Assembly (NCBI GenBank): GCA_009877105.1 | Contig: WXFD01000004.1 | Coordinates: forward strand, 1 to 63,098 | DNA: 63,098 nucleotides | Origin: Bacteroidales bacterium | Lineage (GTDB): Bacteria; Bacteroidota; Bacteroidia; Bacteroidales; VadinHA17 | Reading direction: 5' to 3' | Shown: positions 36,241-45,496 of the stretch, piece after piece | Layout: each line of letters starts with the position of its first letter | Position numbering within the stretch: the first letter of the stretch is position 1 | Position numbers and translations under genes: made by a program | Notes under the pieces: model-generated | The model's database searches: none | Told to the model about the DNA's origin: nothing | Seen by the model: the letters and a program-made list of their open reading frames with translations, nothing else

Positions 36241-38229
36241 TCAGTTATGGTACGACAGACCGTAACCAAACCTGAAGGCCGGATTCTCCGAGTCGAAAGG
36301 CACATCCTCTTTTTGCTTTCTGACTGCATCCATCGATGATGGCATTTCTACAGGAAGTTTTCCCACGGGGTTAAATACCCCAAATACAACATCAAGAATT
36401 GCTGCATCGCTGCATCCGTAATTTGCCAGGAGGCCCCTGCTTGCAGCAGCTATCTCAGGTATTACAGCGGGCCTGTCGGTGTAGATATCAACTATTGACG
36501 GAACCTTATCAATGAGACGGAGTATTTTTGATTTCTCCTTTTCCCTGAAATCAAGATCGCCGCTGGAAAAAAGACGCCCAAGGATTCCTGCTCCTTTCAG
36601 TACACCCGACGGCGCTTTGATCCTTAATATCGCAAAATCTGCTTCAGAAGGTTTTTTTACAACCTGTCCGTATTCAGCTGCCACTTCAGGATCTATATTC
36701 TCAATATAGATCCTGGTCCCCTTTTTCAGCGGAAGAACGGCCTTTTTATCTATTGTGTCATTTTTTAAAAGTACCACTGAGCTTCTCTGTGCCAGTTCGC
36801 CGGCTGCCCTGAATGCCGGATTGCCTACAATCTCCACGGCTTTGTTCTCATCCACGTAAGGATCATCAAACAAACCCTGTATGAATTTCATTCTTATCAG
36901 CCTCCTTACAGAAGTGTCAAGCCTGCTTTCTGAAAGTTTTCCGGCCTTCACCGCCCTGACAATAAGTTCTGGGACAGTTTCACCTCCGAATTGGTCCACA
37001 CCGGCATTCAGGGCTTTCACAATCCTGTCCTCCCCGGAATAACTTTCCATTCCCCAGCACCTTGCAGTCATAATTGTTCTCCCAAAAACCTTCCAGTCGG
37101 ATATGATACCCCAGTCAGTGCATACAATGCCATCAAATTTGTACTTCTCACGGAGAAGACCAGTGATAATTTCCTTGTTAAACGACATCCCCACCTCTTC
37201 CATTCCGATTCCCCTGGGAACCCCGTAATAAGGCATTATCTCCGCCGTCCCTGCCCTGAAAGCAGCCTCGAAAGGCAGGAGGTGATAATTGAAATTATTC
37301 CCGGGGTATACCTGCCCCTTCTGAACCTTGAAATGCGGATCTATACCATCTTTCTGCGGACCGCCGCCGGGAAAATGTTTTGTCATGCAGGCAACACTGC
37401 ATGGTCCCATTGTATCTCCCTGGAAGCCCTTGATATACGCATATGCAAGCCTGGAGGAGAGTGCGGCATCCTCCCCGAATGTCGAGTTTATTCTTCCCCA
37501 CCGGGGTTCTGTCGCAAGGTCGACCTGGGGATGTAGTGCTACCCTGATCCCAACGGCCAGGTATTCCCTGCGCGCTATATCTGCAAATTCAGCAACAGTC
37601 AGCGAATCTCCTATGGCTGCGAGTCCAATCGGTTCAGGGAACTGGGAAAAATCACCTGCAAATGCTGATGCAAGGGGATTATTGCTGAAATGATTACGCG
37701 GATCAGTTCCAATTGTAACAGGTATACCAAGTCTCGTCCTTTCTGCAAGCTTCTGTAAACTGTTATTCCACGCAGCCATCTCCTTTTTCCCGGTCCCAAG
37801 AAGGATATTGAAGTGATTTATTTTCTTCTGAAGGATCATTTTTGTTGTCCCCATGAACATGAAGGAGAAGGGGTTGGAAAGCGACGGGCTTTCTGCCGGC
37901 GATCCGTCACCGTTCATACCGATCATCGAGAAAAACATTGTTCCCGCCTTCTCCTCCAGGTTCATCTGCGAGAGGAGGTCCTCAACCCTTTCATTGACCG
38001 GTTTCCTTGAATCTTCATAGACATCCAGCTTCCCGTTCTTGTTAAGGTCGCGGAAAGTATATCCTTCAGTTGTGATGGTTTTTACTTCAGGTCCTCCGAG
38101 GGCCCTGGCTTTCTTTTCTGCACGAACGGTTGAGATTTTAATGACAAGGAAGCCAACAGCAAGCAGGAGGATAACGGCCCCAATGAGCGCACCGACTGTC
38201 CGGAGCAGGTATTTCAGCAGTTTTTTCAT
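36241..38229 (-). CDS. Glycoside hydrolase family 3 enzyme
   Basis: 662 residues with an uncleaved N-terminal membrane helix (VGALIGAVILLLAVGFLVIKI). After an EF-hand-like DLNKNGKLDVYED (about 61-73) comes the GH3 barrel (MNLEEKAGTMF, IPVTIGTDPRNH, RVALHPQVDLATEPRWGRINSTFGED, TKHFPGGG) with the probable nucleophile Asp in GIVCTDWG, then the second domain (QRSSVVLLKND...LPLKKG) and an FRFGYGLSY end. Probably a periplasmic beta-glucosidase or N-acetylglucosaminidase. The GH20 gene lies 35 bases upstream on the same strand. Confidence 0.92.
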   Translation of the reverse strand: MKKLLKYLLRTVGALIGAVILLLAVGFLVIKISTVRAEKKARALGGPEVKTITTEGYTFRDLNKNGKLDVYEDSRKPVNERVEDLLSQMNLEEKAGTMFFSMIGMNGDGSPAESPSLSNPFSFMFMGTTKMILQKKINHFNILLGTGKKEMAAWNNSLQKLAERTRLGIPVTIGTDPRNHFSNNPLASAFAGDFSQFPEPIGLAAIGDSLTVAEFADIARREYLAVGIRVALHPQVDLATEPRWGRINSTFGEDAALSSRLAYAYIKGFQGDTMGPCSVACMTKHFPGGGPQKDGIDPHFKVQKGQVYPGNNFNYHLLPFEAAFRAGTAEIMPYYGVPRGIGMEEVGMSFNKEIITGLLREKYKFDGIVCTDWGIISDWKVFGRTIMTARCWGMESYSGEDRIVKALNAGVDQFGGETVPELIVRAVKAGKLSESRLDTSVRRLIRMKFIQGLFDDPYVDENKAVEIVGNPAFRAAGELAQRSSVVLLKNDTIDKKAVLPLKKGTRIYIENIDPEVAAEYGQVVKKPSEADFAILRIKAPSGVLKGAGILGRLFSSGDLDFREKEKSKILRLIDKVPSIVDIYTDRPAVIPEIAAASRGLLANYGCSDAAILDVVFGVFNPVGKLPVEMPSSMDAVRKQKEDVPFDSENPAFRFGYGLSYHN

Positions 38230-38264
38230 CTTTATCGTTTTAAGGGAGATCGCGGAATAATAAG

Positions 38265-40454
38265 CTAAGAGTTCCTTATGTAAGTGACAGCAATGGCAGT
38301 AACTATTTTCCCGAAAAACCTGTCGACTGTCCTGCCGAACGAGGATTTTTCAAGACCCTTCAGCCTGGCTATTATTTGTTTTTTTAATGAATACAGGGAG
38401 GAAGTACTTGTTTCATAACCCCCCGGTTTATTTCTTTCGAGCCAGAGTATTTTATTGGTTTCGATATATCCCGTTAATGTTTTATCCATTCCTTCCAGGA
38501 GCTCCTTTTGCTTTTCCATTGAAAGCAGCCTCCTGTTCTGGATATAATACTGGAGGTCGACAGCTGTTTTAAGAAGCTTCAGTGTATTGAGGTATTCATT
38601 TCTTACCAGCAGGCCGTCATCTCCCCCGGGGCTCGTTTTTTCAAGAAGGATATTGGCAGAATCAATCAGTGCATACATCCCTTCAAAATTGTAAGCGTGC
38701 CTTTTATTATAGGATTCCATGAAACCGCTTATCAGTTCCGGGGAAAGGTCTCCCATGAGAACCGTGATTCCTTCCTGCATTTTTCTCCATATCTCCTCCA
38801 CCAGGACTTCATCCCTGATCCCGAGCTGGAAACCCATGACAGTGCTGGTCATCGATACGCCGGGTTTCTCCTCATACGCCGGGTATTTCCCCAGGTTAAA
38901 CGCCAGCTGGCCCATGATTCCTGATTTGTCGCGATACATGTACGAGGAAAGGAATGTTTCAAGGGGCACATTGTCAGCGCCGACATTATTCCACGCCAGT
39001 GCCCCTCCCAGGCAATAGCCCGGGTAGCTGACGGGCAGGTACTGCCAGTGACCCATGTCGCCCCAGTCGGTCAGCAGCATTCCTTTTGCCCCGTGTTTAA
39101 CACCGGCATCAACCGCATTGCTGATATTGGCTTTCATGTTGTCACTGCGGCCCACGAGACTTGACCAGCTGCTCGTCCCGGGACAAACCATGAAATTAAC
39201 CCCGGCGGCCCTGAAGTTTCCTGCATTCTTTTCAAAAGGATACATGGCTTCATATCCCCAGTCGAGAAGCGTAACATCAGGGGGAATTCTGTTCAGCGCT
39301 TCAGGCGAGCGCAGCACTATGTCTCCCCACATCATCATCTTCTTACCCCTCGATGTTACAATATCGTGGACTTTCAACGCGTAATCCATATAAACATTAA
39401 CCACGCCTTTTTCCTCGCACAGCTTTTTGCTTTTACCTTTTCCCAGGTCGAACGTCTCATCCATGTTTACATTGAAATATCCGGAGGTGAAATTTGGCAG
39501 CAGATCGTCGGTCATTCTCGTTACAAGCTCTATGCTTCGCGGATCGGACGGGTCGAGGGTTCCTTTCATATCGATCAGGCCAAACAGCCTGAAGCCTTCC
39601 GGACATTCAGCCAGATCGGCATACTGTTCAGTGTTGAGCCACGACATCATGTGCCCGAACATGTTCTGGTTGGGAACAAGGTCTATGAAGTTTTTCCTGC
39701 AAAGGGTATCGAGGGCTTTTATGTCCTCACCTGTTACCGGGGTTTCGGTTTCTGCCCAGAGGTCGGTGAATGAAGGGTAGGCAAAGGAGAATCCTTCTAT
39801 ATAAAGTTCAAGATGATTGAATTTAAGATCGGCCAGTGTCTCGGCAAGCCTGAAGAGGGTCTCCCTTGTCGGGATCTTGTTACGGCTTATGTCGAACATG
39901 AGACCTCGCACCTCCAGGTCAGGCCAGTCTTCTATGGTAATGCATGGGATATTTCCTTCATAATTCCTGTTAAGCACCTTCAAACTTATGATTGAGTAGA
40001 AAAGACCTTCAGCCGAACTGTATTCAACCCTTATCCTGGCGGGAGTTATTTCCATCTTGTAACCCTGCCTGTGTATGCCGGGCCTGAACCTGAAAATGAC
40101 TGTCCCCCCGGCATGGGTACTGACAGACCTTACCCCATCAATCCTGTCAAGCCAGTACCTGACATTGCCTTCAAGAGAATCTGCAACGGTGAAGGATAAT
40201 TTCCCGGGCATTTTAAAACGTCCTTTTCCCTCCGTTACCTTTTTCGGAACGGGGAGCAGGTTAAGCCCCGAACCGTTTGCCTGCCGGCCGGATACCAAGA
40301 CGATCCTGTTTTCAGTCTTTTCAAGTGCATCCCTTGTGCTGATTACTTTCTTTTCGAGGGAGTTATACTTAAGTAAAAAGAAAACAACCAGGATAACAAA
40401 GAGAAATAAAGCACCGGCTAAAATATAAAGGAGGACCCGTGACAGTTTTTTCAT
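38265..40454 (-). CDS. Glycoside hydrolase family 20-type beta-hexosaminidase
   Basis: 729 residues, N-terminal membrane helix (VLLYILAGALFLFVILVVFFLL). The N-terminal GH20b-like domain (LNLLPVPKKVTEGKGRFKM...) precedes the barrel: RGLMFDISRNKIPTRETLFRLAETLADLKFNHLELYIEGFSF, FIDLVPNQNMFGHM, and YFNVNMDETFDLGKGKSK with the catalytic Asp-Glu pair, then MMWGDIVLRSPEAL. It should remove terminal N-acetylhexosamine residues in the periplasm. With the downstream GH3 gene it forms a two-gene amino-sugar glycan operon. Confidence 0.88.
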   Translation of the reverse strand: MKKLSRVLLYILAGALFLFVILVVFFLLKYNSLEKKVISTRDALEKTENRIVLVSGRQANGSGLNLLPVPKKVTEGKGRFKMPGKLSFTVADSLEGNVRYWLDRIDGVRSVSTHAGGTVIFRFRPGIHRQGYKMEITPARIRVEYSSAEGLFYSIISLKVLNRNYEGNIPCITIEDWPDLEVRGLMFDISRNKIPTRETLFRLAETLADLKFNHLELYIEGFSFAYPSFTDLWAETETPVTGEDIKALDTLCRKNFIDLVPNQNMFGHMMSWLNTEQYADLAECPEGFRLFGLIDMKGTLDPSDPRSIELVTRMTDDLLPNFTSGYFNVNMDETFDLGKGKSKKLCEEKGVVNVYMDYALKVHDIVTSRGKKMMMWGDIVLRSPEALNRIPPDVTLLDWGYEAMYPFEKNAGNFRAAGVNFMVCPGTSSWSSLVGRSDNMKANISNAVDAGVKHGAKGMLLTDWGDMGHWQYLPVSYPGYCLGGALAWNNVGADNVPLETFLSSYMYRDKSGIMGQLAFNLGKYPAYEEKPGVSMTSTVMGFQLGIRDEVLVEEIWRKMQEGITVLMGDLSPELISGFMESYNKRHAYNFEGMYALIDSANILLEKTSPGGDDGLLVRNEYLNTLKLLKTAVDLQYYIQNRRLLSMEKQKELLEGMDKTLTGYIETNKILWLERNKPGGYETSTSSLYSLKKQIIARLKGLEKSSFGRTVDRFFGKIVTAIAVTYIRNS

Positions 40455-40548
40455 GGTTACCTGTTTTAAGCTAACCTGTTGTCAGGTAACAGTAAAGTTA
40501 AATTGTTTTTCCGACAATCTGTTTGAGAATCTATAATAACGGCAGGGA

Positions 40549-40930
40549 AAAATGCGAATACCGGACTGAACCCGTCTATACCCCCTGTATGCCCGTAACC
40601 GGTCCTGTCATAAAAGGGGAATTGGAACAATCCCATTCCAGGCTGGTCCCTGATAGTTTTCATCATTTCAAGGCTCTGGCTGCCAGGGAGCCTGCCGCCA
40701 AACAGGGCATCGCCGAATCTTGTAATGTCCGCGGCCGTGGATACAATGCCTCCAGCGTCCAATGGAATGGAGATATCTGTTTCCGATTCAGCTTTTCAGG
40801 TATCCCGGAACCTGTTATTTGCTTCAAGGGCATCAAAATACTGATCCGGCTTTGCCCTGTCAAAGTCCTGTGCCAGCCCGTGAAGTCCCAGGATCATTAT
40901 TCCCAAAATGGTAAACAACGACTTTTTCAT
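40549..40930 (-). pseudogene. Internally deleted copy of the serine hydrolase gene
   Basis: From ATG 40930 it matches the serine hydrolase at 46731-48050 for about 41 codons (MKKSLFTILGIMILGLHGLAQ...EANNRF), then jumps to about codon 227 (DT*KAESETDISIPLDAGGIV). The jump lies at GAACCTGT (40808-40815), an 8-mer present at both deletion endpoints in the intact gene (47373 and 47928); the lost 555 bases keep the frame. A Trp codon has become TGA. Homology ends again at about 40549 within VFAFF, so the 3' end is missing too. Confidence 0.9.
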
Positions 40931-41054
40931 TTTCCCGGTGATTTTTATCACGTAAAGTTAAGCTGTTTAAATCATCTTTTAACGGTGATTACTATTCTTT
41001 TACAGAGCTTTTACACTCATGTCAGTCGCTGTGCACCGATAGAATTTATTGGGA

Positions 41055-41637
41055 TTATTTCTTAAATCCCAGTTTTATAGCCGGCTCGAGGTCCGATTCG
41101 CGGATCAGGACCTTGATCCGTCGTCCCGATGGACAGAAACAGGCTTCGCAGAATGGCCCGTTGGAATAGGTTTCGATTTTTATGTCAAATACACTGATGT
41201 CATTACTTTGCAGGTATTTTTTTACCCTGGTTTCCGTGTCGTGCGCAATGATATTGTCCCACGCGTTTGCACACTGGGTCTCGTTAATGAACACCCATAC
41301 ATTGTCTTCAACGATCGGCCTTACAGTGAGAGAATTTTTATCTACATGTTCTATATCAAGCCTATACCTCGCAAGTCCTCCCCAGTATCCAACCGAGATC
41401 TGAACCAGGGTATCGTTTACCATCGACCAGGTGCCGTGATAATCTGCATATATTATCTGCGGCGTAGCACAAAAGCTTGAATTCTTTCTTTCGGTCATGG
41501 TACCGTCACTGTTAAATTTATAACAGTGATTATCAATAAAATGATCGCTTCTTTTAAATACTGATGAATTACCCTGGTATTCAGAGTAGTTCCAGATCCC
41601 TATCAGCAGGTTGCCGGGATCGATCCGGGTATCATCC
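41055..41637 (-). pseudogene. 5'-truncated copy of the 50.2 kb lipoprotein gene
   Basis: The frame is open throughout and nearly identical to residues about 20-213 of the lipoprotein at 50214-50855 (DDTRIDPGNLLIGIWNYSEY...LGFKK), but the signal peptide and lipobox cysteine are absent. At about 41637 the sequence switches directly into the 3' end of the ATPase fragment. Without an export signal the copy is presumably dead; the first ATG would be at 41498. Confidence 0.88.
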
Positions 41638-42185
41638 TTCTTCCAATGATTTCACGGCATTGTCATTGCTTAGAATAAATGACTTGACGAGCGGTTTGTC
41701 AAGTATACCGGAAAGACCATCAATATGCCTGGCATCTGTCCTTTCAATTCTTCCCGACATTTTTATCTCGATAGCAATATAACCTTTTTCCGTTTCAATT
41801 AGAAGATCGATTTCCCTGCCATCAACAGTACGAAGGTGATAAAATGTGCAAGAAAAATTTAAATTCCGAGCCTGTTTGAAAATTTCCGCCACGATAGCGC
41901 TCTCATACTCATTTCCCGACATTCCGCCCCTTTTCCCGATTATTGCCCTCTGAATGCCAGGATCGAGGTAATGAAGCTTTGCACTTTTTGTAAGCCGTTT
42001 CACCTTGTTCCTTGTCCATGGCTGAAGCTGAAGTGTCTGATAGCTCATGTCAAGGTAGTTTACAAATCTCTGTGCAGTTGCCGCCGTAACTCCGGCTTCC
42101 CTTACCAGATCGGAATAATTAATCAGTTGTCCGGTAAGGAGGGATGCCATCTTCTGCATACTGACGAAAGGTTCCGGGTATTTCA
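41632..42185 (-). pseudogene. 3' fragment of DUF4143 ATPase gene
   Basis: Matches the C-terminal half of the intact ATPase at 51543-52790 (from EPFVSMQKMASLLTGQLINY to the NDNAVKSLEEG end), with only a few substitutions. The ATPase core, including Walker A and B, is absent. It is fused at the upstream side to sequence beyond the LytTR gene stop, and at the downstream side to the lipoprotein relic. Confidence 0.9.
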
Positions 42186-42215
42186 ACCGCACCCGCTGGG
42201 AGCCGGGACCAGAAG

Positions 42216-42971
42216 TCAGGCGTTCAGCCACTTTCTGAAGGCAGCTGCCCTGTCGATGCTCACCACGGTATCAAGTTCATTATCAGCTTTTGGCTTGAGT
42301 TCCAGCCTGATTCTCCCCCGCGACCATGCTGTCATCCCGGCGATGGCATCTATATTCACCAGGTATTTCCTGTTAACCCTGAAAAAAATCGCTGGGTCCA
42401 GTATCTTCTCCAGCCCTTCAAGGCTGAATTCCGAAGGGAATGTCTGTCCCTGGGAAGTCTTCATATATACTCCTTTTCCGAGGGCGTGGAACCATGCTAT
42501 ATCCGTCACCTCTATCTTCCTGATCTTTTCACCTGTCTGTATCAGGAAGCGCTTCCTGTAACCCGGATCCCTTCCCTGTACCTGAGCGAGGAGGGAATCA
42601 AAGTCGATGCTGAAGGCTGTCCTGAGTGTATGGTACTTTCTTAAACTTTCGGCCAGGTCTTCACGCCGGATGGGTTTGAGCAGGTAAGCGATGCTGTTAA
42701 GCCTGAATGCCTTCACCGCGTACTGGTCATATGCCGTGGTAAATATTACCGGAGTATTGACTGCCACCTGCTCGAAGATGCTGAAGCTGATACCGTCTGA
42801 AAGCTGTATATCCAGGAAGATTATATCAGCCTGGTTATTCATAAGCCATCTCACTGAATCCCTGATCGATCCGGTTTTATTTACAACGTTTACCGCGGGA
42901 TCTATGTCCATGAGCATTTTCTCCAGCTTATCAGCAGCAACGCTTTCGTCTTCAATTATCAGTGCTTTCAT
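42216..42971 (-). CDS. LytTR-family response regulator
   Basis: 251 residues. Receiver domain (MKALIIEDESVAADKL, IIFLDIQLSDG with the phospho-acceptor Asp, VIFTTAYDQYAVKAF, YLLKPI) and C-terminal LytTR DNA-binding domain (FLIQTGEKIRKIEVTDIAWFHALGKGVYMKTSQG, FRVNRKYLVNIDAIAGM). It overlaps the 3' end of the sensor kinase gene by 20 bases, so both are co-translated. DNA targets are unknown; the upstream barrel gene promoter is a candidate. Confidence 0.93.
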   Translation of the reverse strand: MKALIIEDESVAADKLEKMLMDIDPAVNVVNKTGSIRDSVRWLMNNQADIIFLDIQLSDGISFSIFEQVAVNTPVIFTTAYDQYAVKAFRLNSIAYLLKPIRREDLAESLRKYHTLRTAFSIDFDSLLAQVQGRDPGYRKRFLIQTGEKIRKIEVTDIAWFHALGKGVYMKTSQGQTFPSEFSLEGLEKILDPAIFFRVNRKYLVNIDAIAGMTAWSRGRIRLELKPKADNELDTVVSIDRAAAFRKWLNA

Positions 42972-44046
42972 CGCTTTCAGGATTTACAAGTGGCAATCTA
43001 GCTATATAATGATCGTTCTCAACCGTAAAACGAGGTATCCGATTGCTTATCAACGAGTAACGCCTCGTGAGATTTTTGAGCCCCACCCCGGTTGACGCGG
43101 TTGCTGAAATTTTAGGTTGAAGCCTGTTTGACACTACCAGCACCATGTCGCCGCTTCCTATATCTATATGCAATGGTTTTGACTGGTTCACGATATTATG
43201 CTTAATGGCATTCTCGAGGACTACCTGCAGTGACAGCGGGGGTAGCAATAGCCCCAGCATTCCTGCAGTCAAATTAATTGTCCATGAAAGGTTTTCTCCA
43301 TAGCGCATCTGCTGAAGATAAAAATATGAACGCGCGAATTCCAGTTCCCTTCCGAGGGTTGTCGCGGGTTGTTCAACCGTCTCGAGAACATAACGGTAAA
43401 TCCGGGAGAACTCGTCAATGAACTCCTGTGCCCTGGCGACATCTTTTTCGATCAACCCCGACAGCACGTTCAGGCTGTTAAACATGAAATGGGGGTTGAT
43501 CTGGCTTCTCAGCATCTCGAATCGAATCTGTGTCAGCTCGCGTTCAAGCATTTCAGCCTTTTTGGCTGCCTCGGCTCCCCGGTTGTAAGAAACCCAGGCT
43601 TCAAGAACCCCTGCCACTATAATGTTCACGACAGCAAAGACGAGGGCATTATAGAGAAACACAAGTTTCAAAGGCTCCGTGTAAGCACTTATGGTATTGG
43701 CGGTCAGAGTCATAAGCACTGAAACTGCAACAGCAAGGGCAAGTGATGCAGGAAACTGGATCAGTACCCTTTCCATTACTTTCCGGTTCCAGGGAAGTTC
43801 CCTGTTAAGCCAGTCAATTAACAAAAGGTCGGGGACGATTATCAAAGTCGCTGCAGGCACCGTGAGGAGCACTCCTCGAAGGAGCCTGAGCAGGAAATGA
43901 TTGAAGTTATCAAGAGGGTAGAATCCGCTGAGATTGTTATAAACAATCACGATCAGCTGTACCGTCACTGATATCCCGATGATGAACCTGATCAGCCTCC
44001 CTGCAGGGATGAGCCTGTTTAACCGCCGTATTAAGTTTATCGCCAT
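42952..44046 (-). CDS. LytS-type sensor histidine kinase
   Basis: 364 residues from ATG 44046 (MAINLIRRLNRL); a longer frame back to TTG 44094 is less plausible. Four membrane helices (about 15-150), a linker coiled coil (GAEAAKKAEMLERELTQIRFEML), then the His_kinase domain: LRSQINPHFMFNSLNVLSGLI with the phospho-His, and a compact HATPase part (LPPLSLQVVLENAIKHN, GVGLKNLTRRYSLI). Partner of the overlapping LytTR regulator. Confidence 0.92.
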   Translation of the reverse strand: MAINLIRRLNRLIPAGRLIRFIIGISVTVQLIVIVYNNLSGFYPLDNFNHFLLRLLRGVLLTVPAATLIIVPDLLLIDWLNRELPWNRKVMERVLIQFPASLALAVAVSVLMTLTANTISAYTEPLKLVFLYNALVFAVVNIIVAGVLEAWVSYNRGAEAAKKAEMLERELTQIRFEMLRSQINPHFMFNSLNVLSGLIEKDVARAQEFIDEFSRIYRYVLETVEQPATTLGRELEFARSYFYLQQMRYGENLSWTINLTAGMLGLLLPPLSLQVVLENAIKHNIVNQSKPLHIDIGSGDMVLVVSNRLQPKISATASTGVGLKNLTRRYSLISNRIPRFTVENDHYIARLPLVNPESDESTDN

Positions 44047-44133
44047 GCTGGTATATTTACCCGATATTCCGGTAAGCTGATTCCCGAATAGCAAAAATAA
44101 CTGAAAACCTGTATCCCTGTCATGATTACTGTC

Positions 44134-44511
44134 TTATCTGATCAGATTCAGCTGCATCCTCAGATACCCGGTACCGCTGGTGCTGTAATAGCGCATTTTC
44201 CAGGCGCCGCAGCCGGCCGGATAGTACCTGTCGATCTTAAACTCCCCGGGGGCTTCGACGGCAGCACTAAAGACCACCGCCCCCGATGGTGACATCAACT
44301 CTGCCGACAATGTGCCTTTCGATACTCTCATTATTCCTGTCAGATGTATGGCACTGACTGTGAAATCAACTGTAACCGTGTTTTTCCCTTCAGAGCCGGG
44401 CCCGACCGGCAGATCAAAACCATACCGGCCGGCTGCCATCGGCTCACAGGTGTTCAGGATTGTAATTGCAACTGCCGACATTATCAGAACTATTTCCCTG
44501 AAATTCATCAT
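44134..44511 (-). CDS. Small exported hypothetical protein
   Basis: 125 residues with a signal-like N-terminus (IVLIMSAVAITILNTCEP). The remainder is beta-rich (VTVDFTVSAIHLTGIMRVSKGTLSAELMSPSGAVVF, GAWKMRYYSTSGTGYLRMQLNLI) and unrecognised. It lies between the beta-barrel gene and the two-component genes on the same strand with short gaps, so it may be a surface or periplasmic partner of that set. Confidence 0.6.
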   Translation of the reverse strand: MMNFREIVLIMSAVAITILNTCEPMAAGRYGFDLPVGPGSEGKNTVTVDFTVSAIHLTGIMRVSKGTLSAELMSPSGAVVFSAAVEAPGEFKIDRYYPAGCGAWKMRYYSTSGTGYLRMQLNLIR

Positions 44512-44531
44512 TTTTTATACTGAGAACTGAT

Positions 44532-45125
44532 TCAGAATCTTCTGATGATGCCAAGCCTGACGGAGAAGTAATTCCTGTCGGGGATTGGTGAGGTGGTTGT
44601 ATGGCCTTCCTTTTCAGGAAGGGAATTGAACCTGACCTCGGGGAGGAGAGACCATTTTTCTGCCAGCGGAAGATCAACACCGCATCCTGCCTGCCAGCCG
44701 GGTCCGTGTGTGGTGTCGAAAAGCAGTTCGCCTGACGGGTCTTCGATCTCTGTATGCTTGTATTGGAAGCCTCCTCTTATAAAGAACGAGCTGTTTGAGA
44801 ATTCAATCCGGCGCTTGTATTGAAGTCCGACACTGTAACCCGTTTCTTCGAAATCGCACCGGTACCCGGCTGGTGCATAATCATTCCTGAAGGCGTTGTA
44901 ACCCCAGCCGCAGTAAATGCCGAGGTGTTTCGCAAAACGGTAATGAAAGAGTGCCTCACCGCCTGCGCCTGCATTTGTCACGGATCCGCCGGGAGAACAA
45001 ACCGACAGGGAGAGCCCCCCGTTTATCTCCAGGGAAGCCCTTGCTTTCCCACCCCCTGCAATGAGCCCCAGGGGAAAGCCAGCTAAAAGAACTACTGTAA
45101 TAAACACTTTTGACTTCATTTTCAA
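44532..45125 (-). CDS. Outer-membrane beta-barrel protein
   Basis: 197 residues with signal peptide (VFITVVLLAGFPLGLIAGG). Barrel-type strands follow (ALFHYRFAKHLGIYCGWGYNAF, YSVGLQYKRRIEFSNSSFFIRGGFQYKH, WSLLPEVRFNSL) ending YFSVRLGIIRRF with terminal Phe. A truncated 5' copy with promoter is present at 34.5-34.8 kb. It lies 20 bases before the small exported gene and may be the first gene of a barrel - exported protein - kinase - regulator operon. Confidence 0.72.
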   Translation of the reverse strand: MKMKSKVFITVVLLAGFPLGLIAGGGKARASLEINGGLSLSVCSPGGSVTNAGAGGEALFHYRFAKHLGIYCGWGYNAFRNDYAPAGYRCDFEETGYSVGLQYKRRIEFSNSSFFIRGGFQYKHTEIEDPSGELLFDTTHGPGWQAGCGVDLPLAEKWSLLPEVRFNSLPEKEGHTTTSPIPDRNYFSVRLGIIRRF

Positions 45126-45496
45126 TTGCTTTTAAGGATTCGTATTTTTTTTTGTCGAAGCAAAAGTAAAAGCAGCTACCCGGGGTAGAAAAGAAAAGAT
45201 GACAGGGGCGTGAAAAAGGCCGCTGAAGGTGTTTATTCAGGGTATGAAAGGCCTGAACCCAACCAGGCAAAGAAGTGGAAGATATTATTCATGCTGAACA
45301 GCACCTGCATGTTCATGTGTAATAGCCCGGGAGGGCTAAAATTATGATTGCATCCTGAAATATTACAGGTCCGGCGCGTGAAGCGCCTGTTCCCGGAACC
45401 TGGGGCTCCGGGATGATCCAGGCAATTAATCATTCAATATATTTCTCAGCCCCAAAAAGGAGCAGCAACAATAGGTAAACCCGCAGTGGTTTAAGG
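45126..45496. other. Promoter region and hairpins, no gene
   Basis: 371 bases. The right-to-left promoter of the barrel gene lies at 45161-45168. A short perfect hairpin TAGCCC-GGGA-GGGCTA (45323-45338) and a GGCGCG/CGCGCC-like inverted repeat near 45373-45387 are also present. No open frame supported. Confidence 0.4.
45161..45168 (-). promoter_or_regulatory. -7 box of the barrel gene, conserved in its relic
   Basis: Minus-strand TACTTTTG matches TAnnTTTG and is 36 bases upstream of the start. The element and flanks (GCAAAAGTA...AGCAGC and GATGACA-GGGCGTGAAAA on the plus strand) are conserved with the 34.7 kb relic, which supports functional constraint or recent duplication. Confidence 0.55.

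Noticed and set aside
40663..40863. Minus frame of 66 codons in the hydrolase relic
   Set aside because: Wrong frame of the pseudogene. The true frame carries the stop and matches the intact paralogue.
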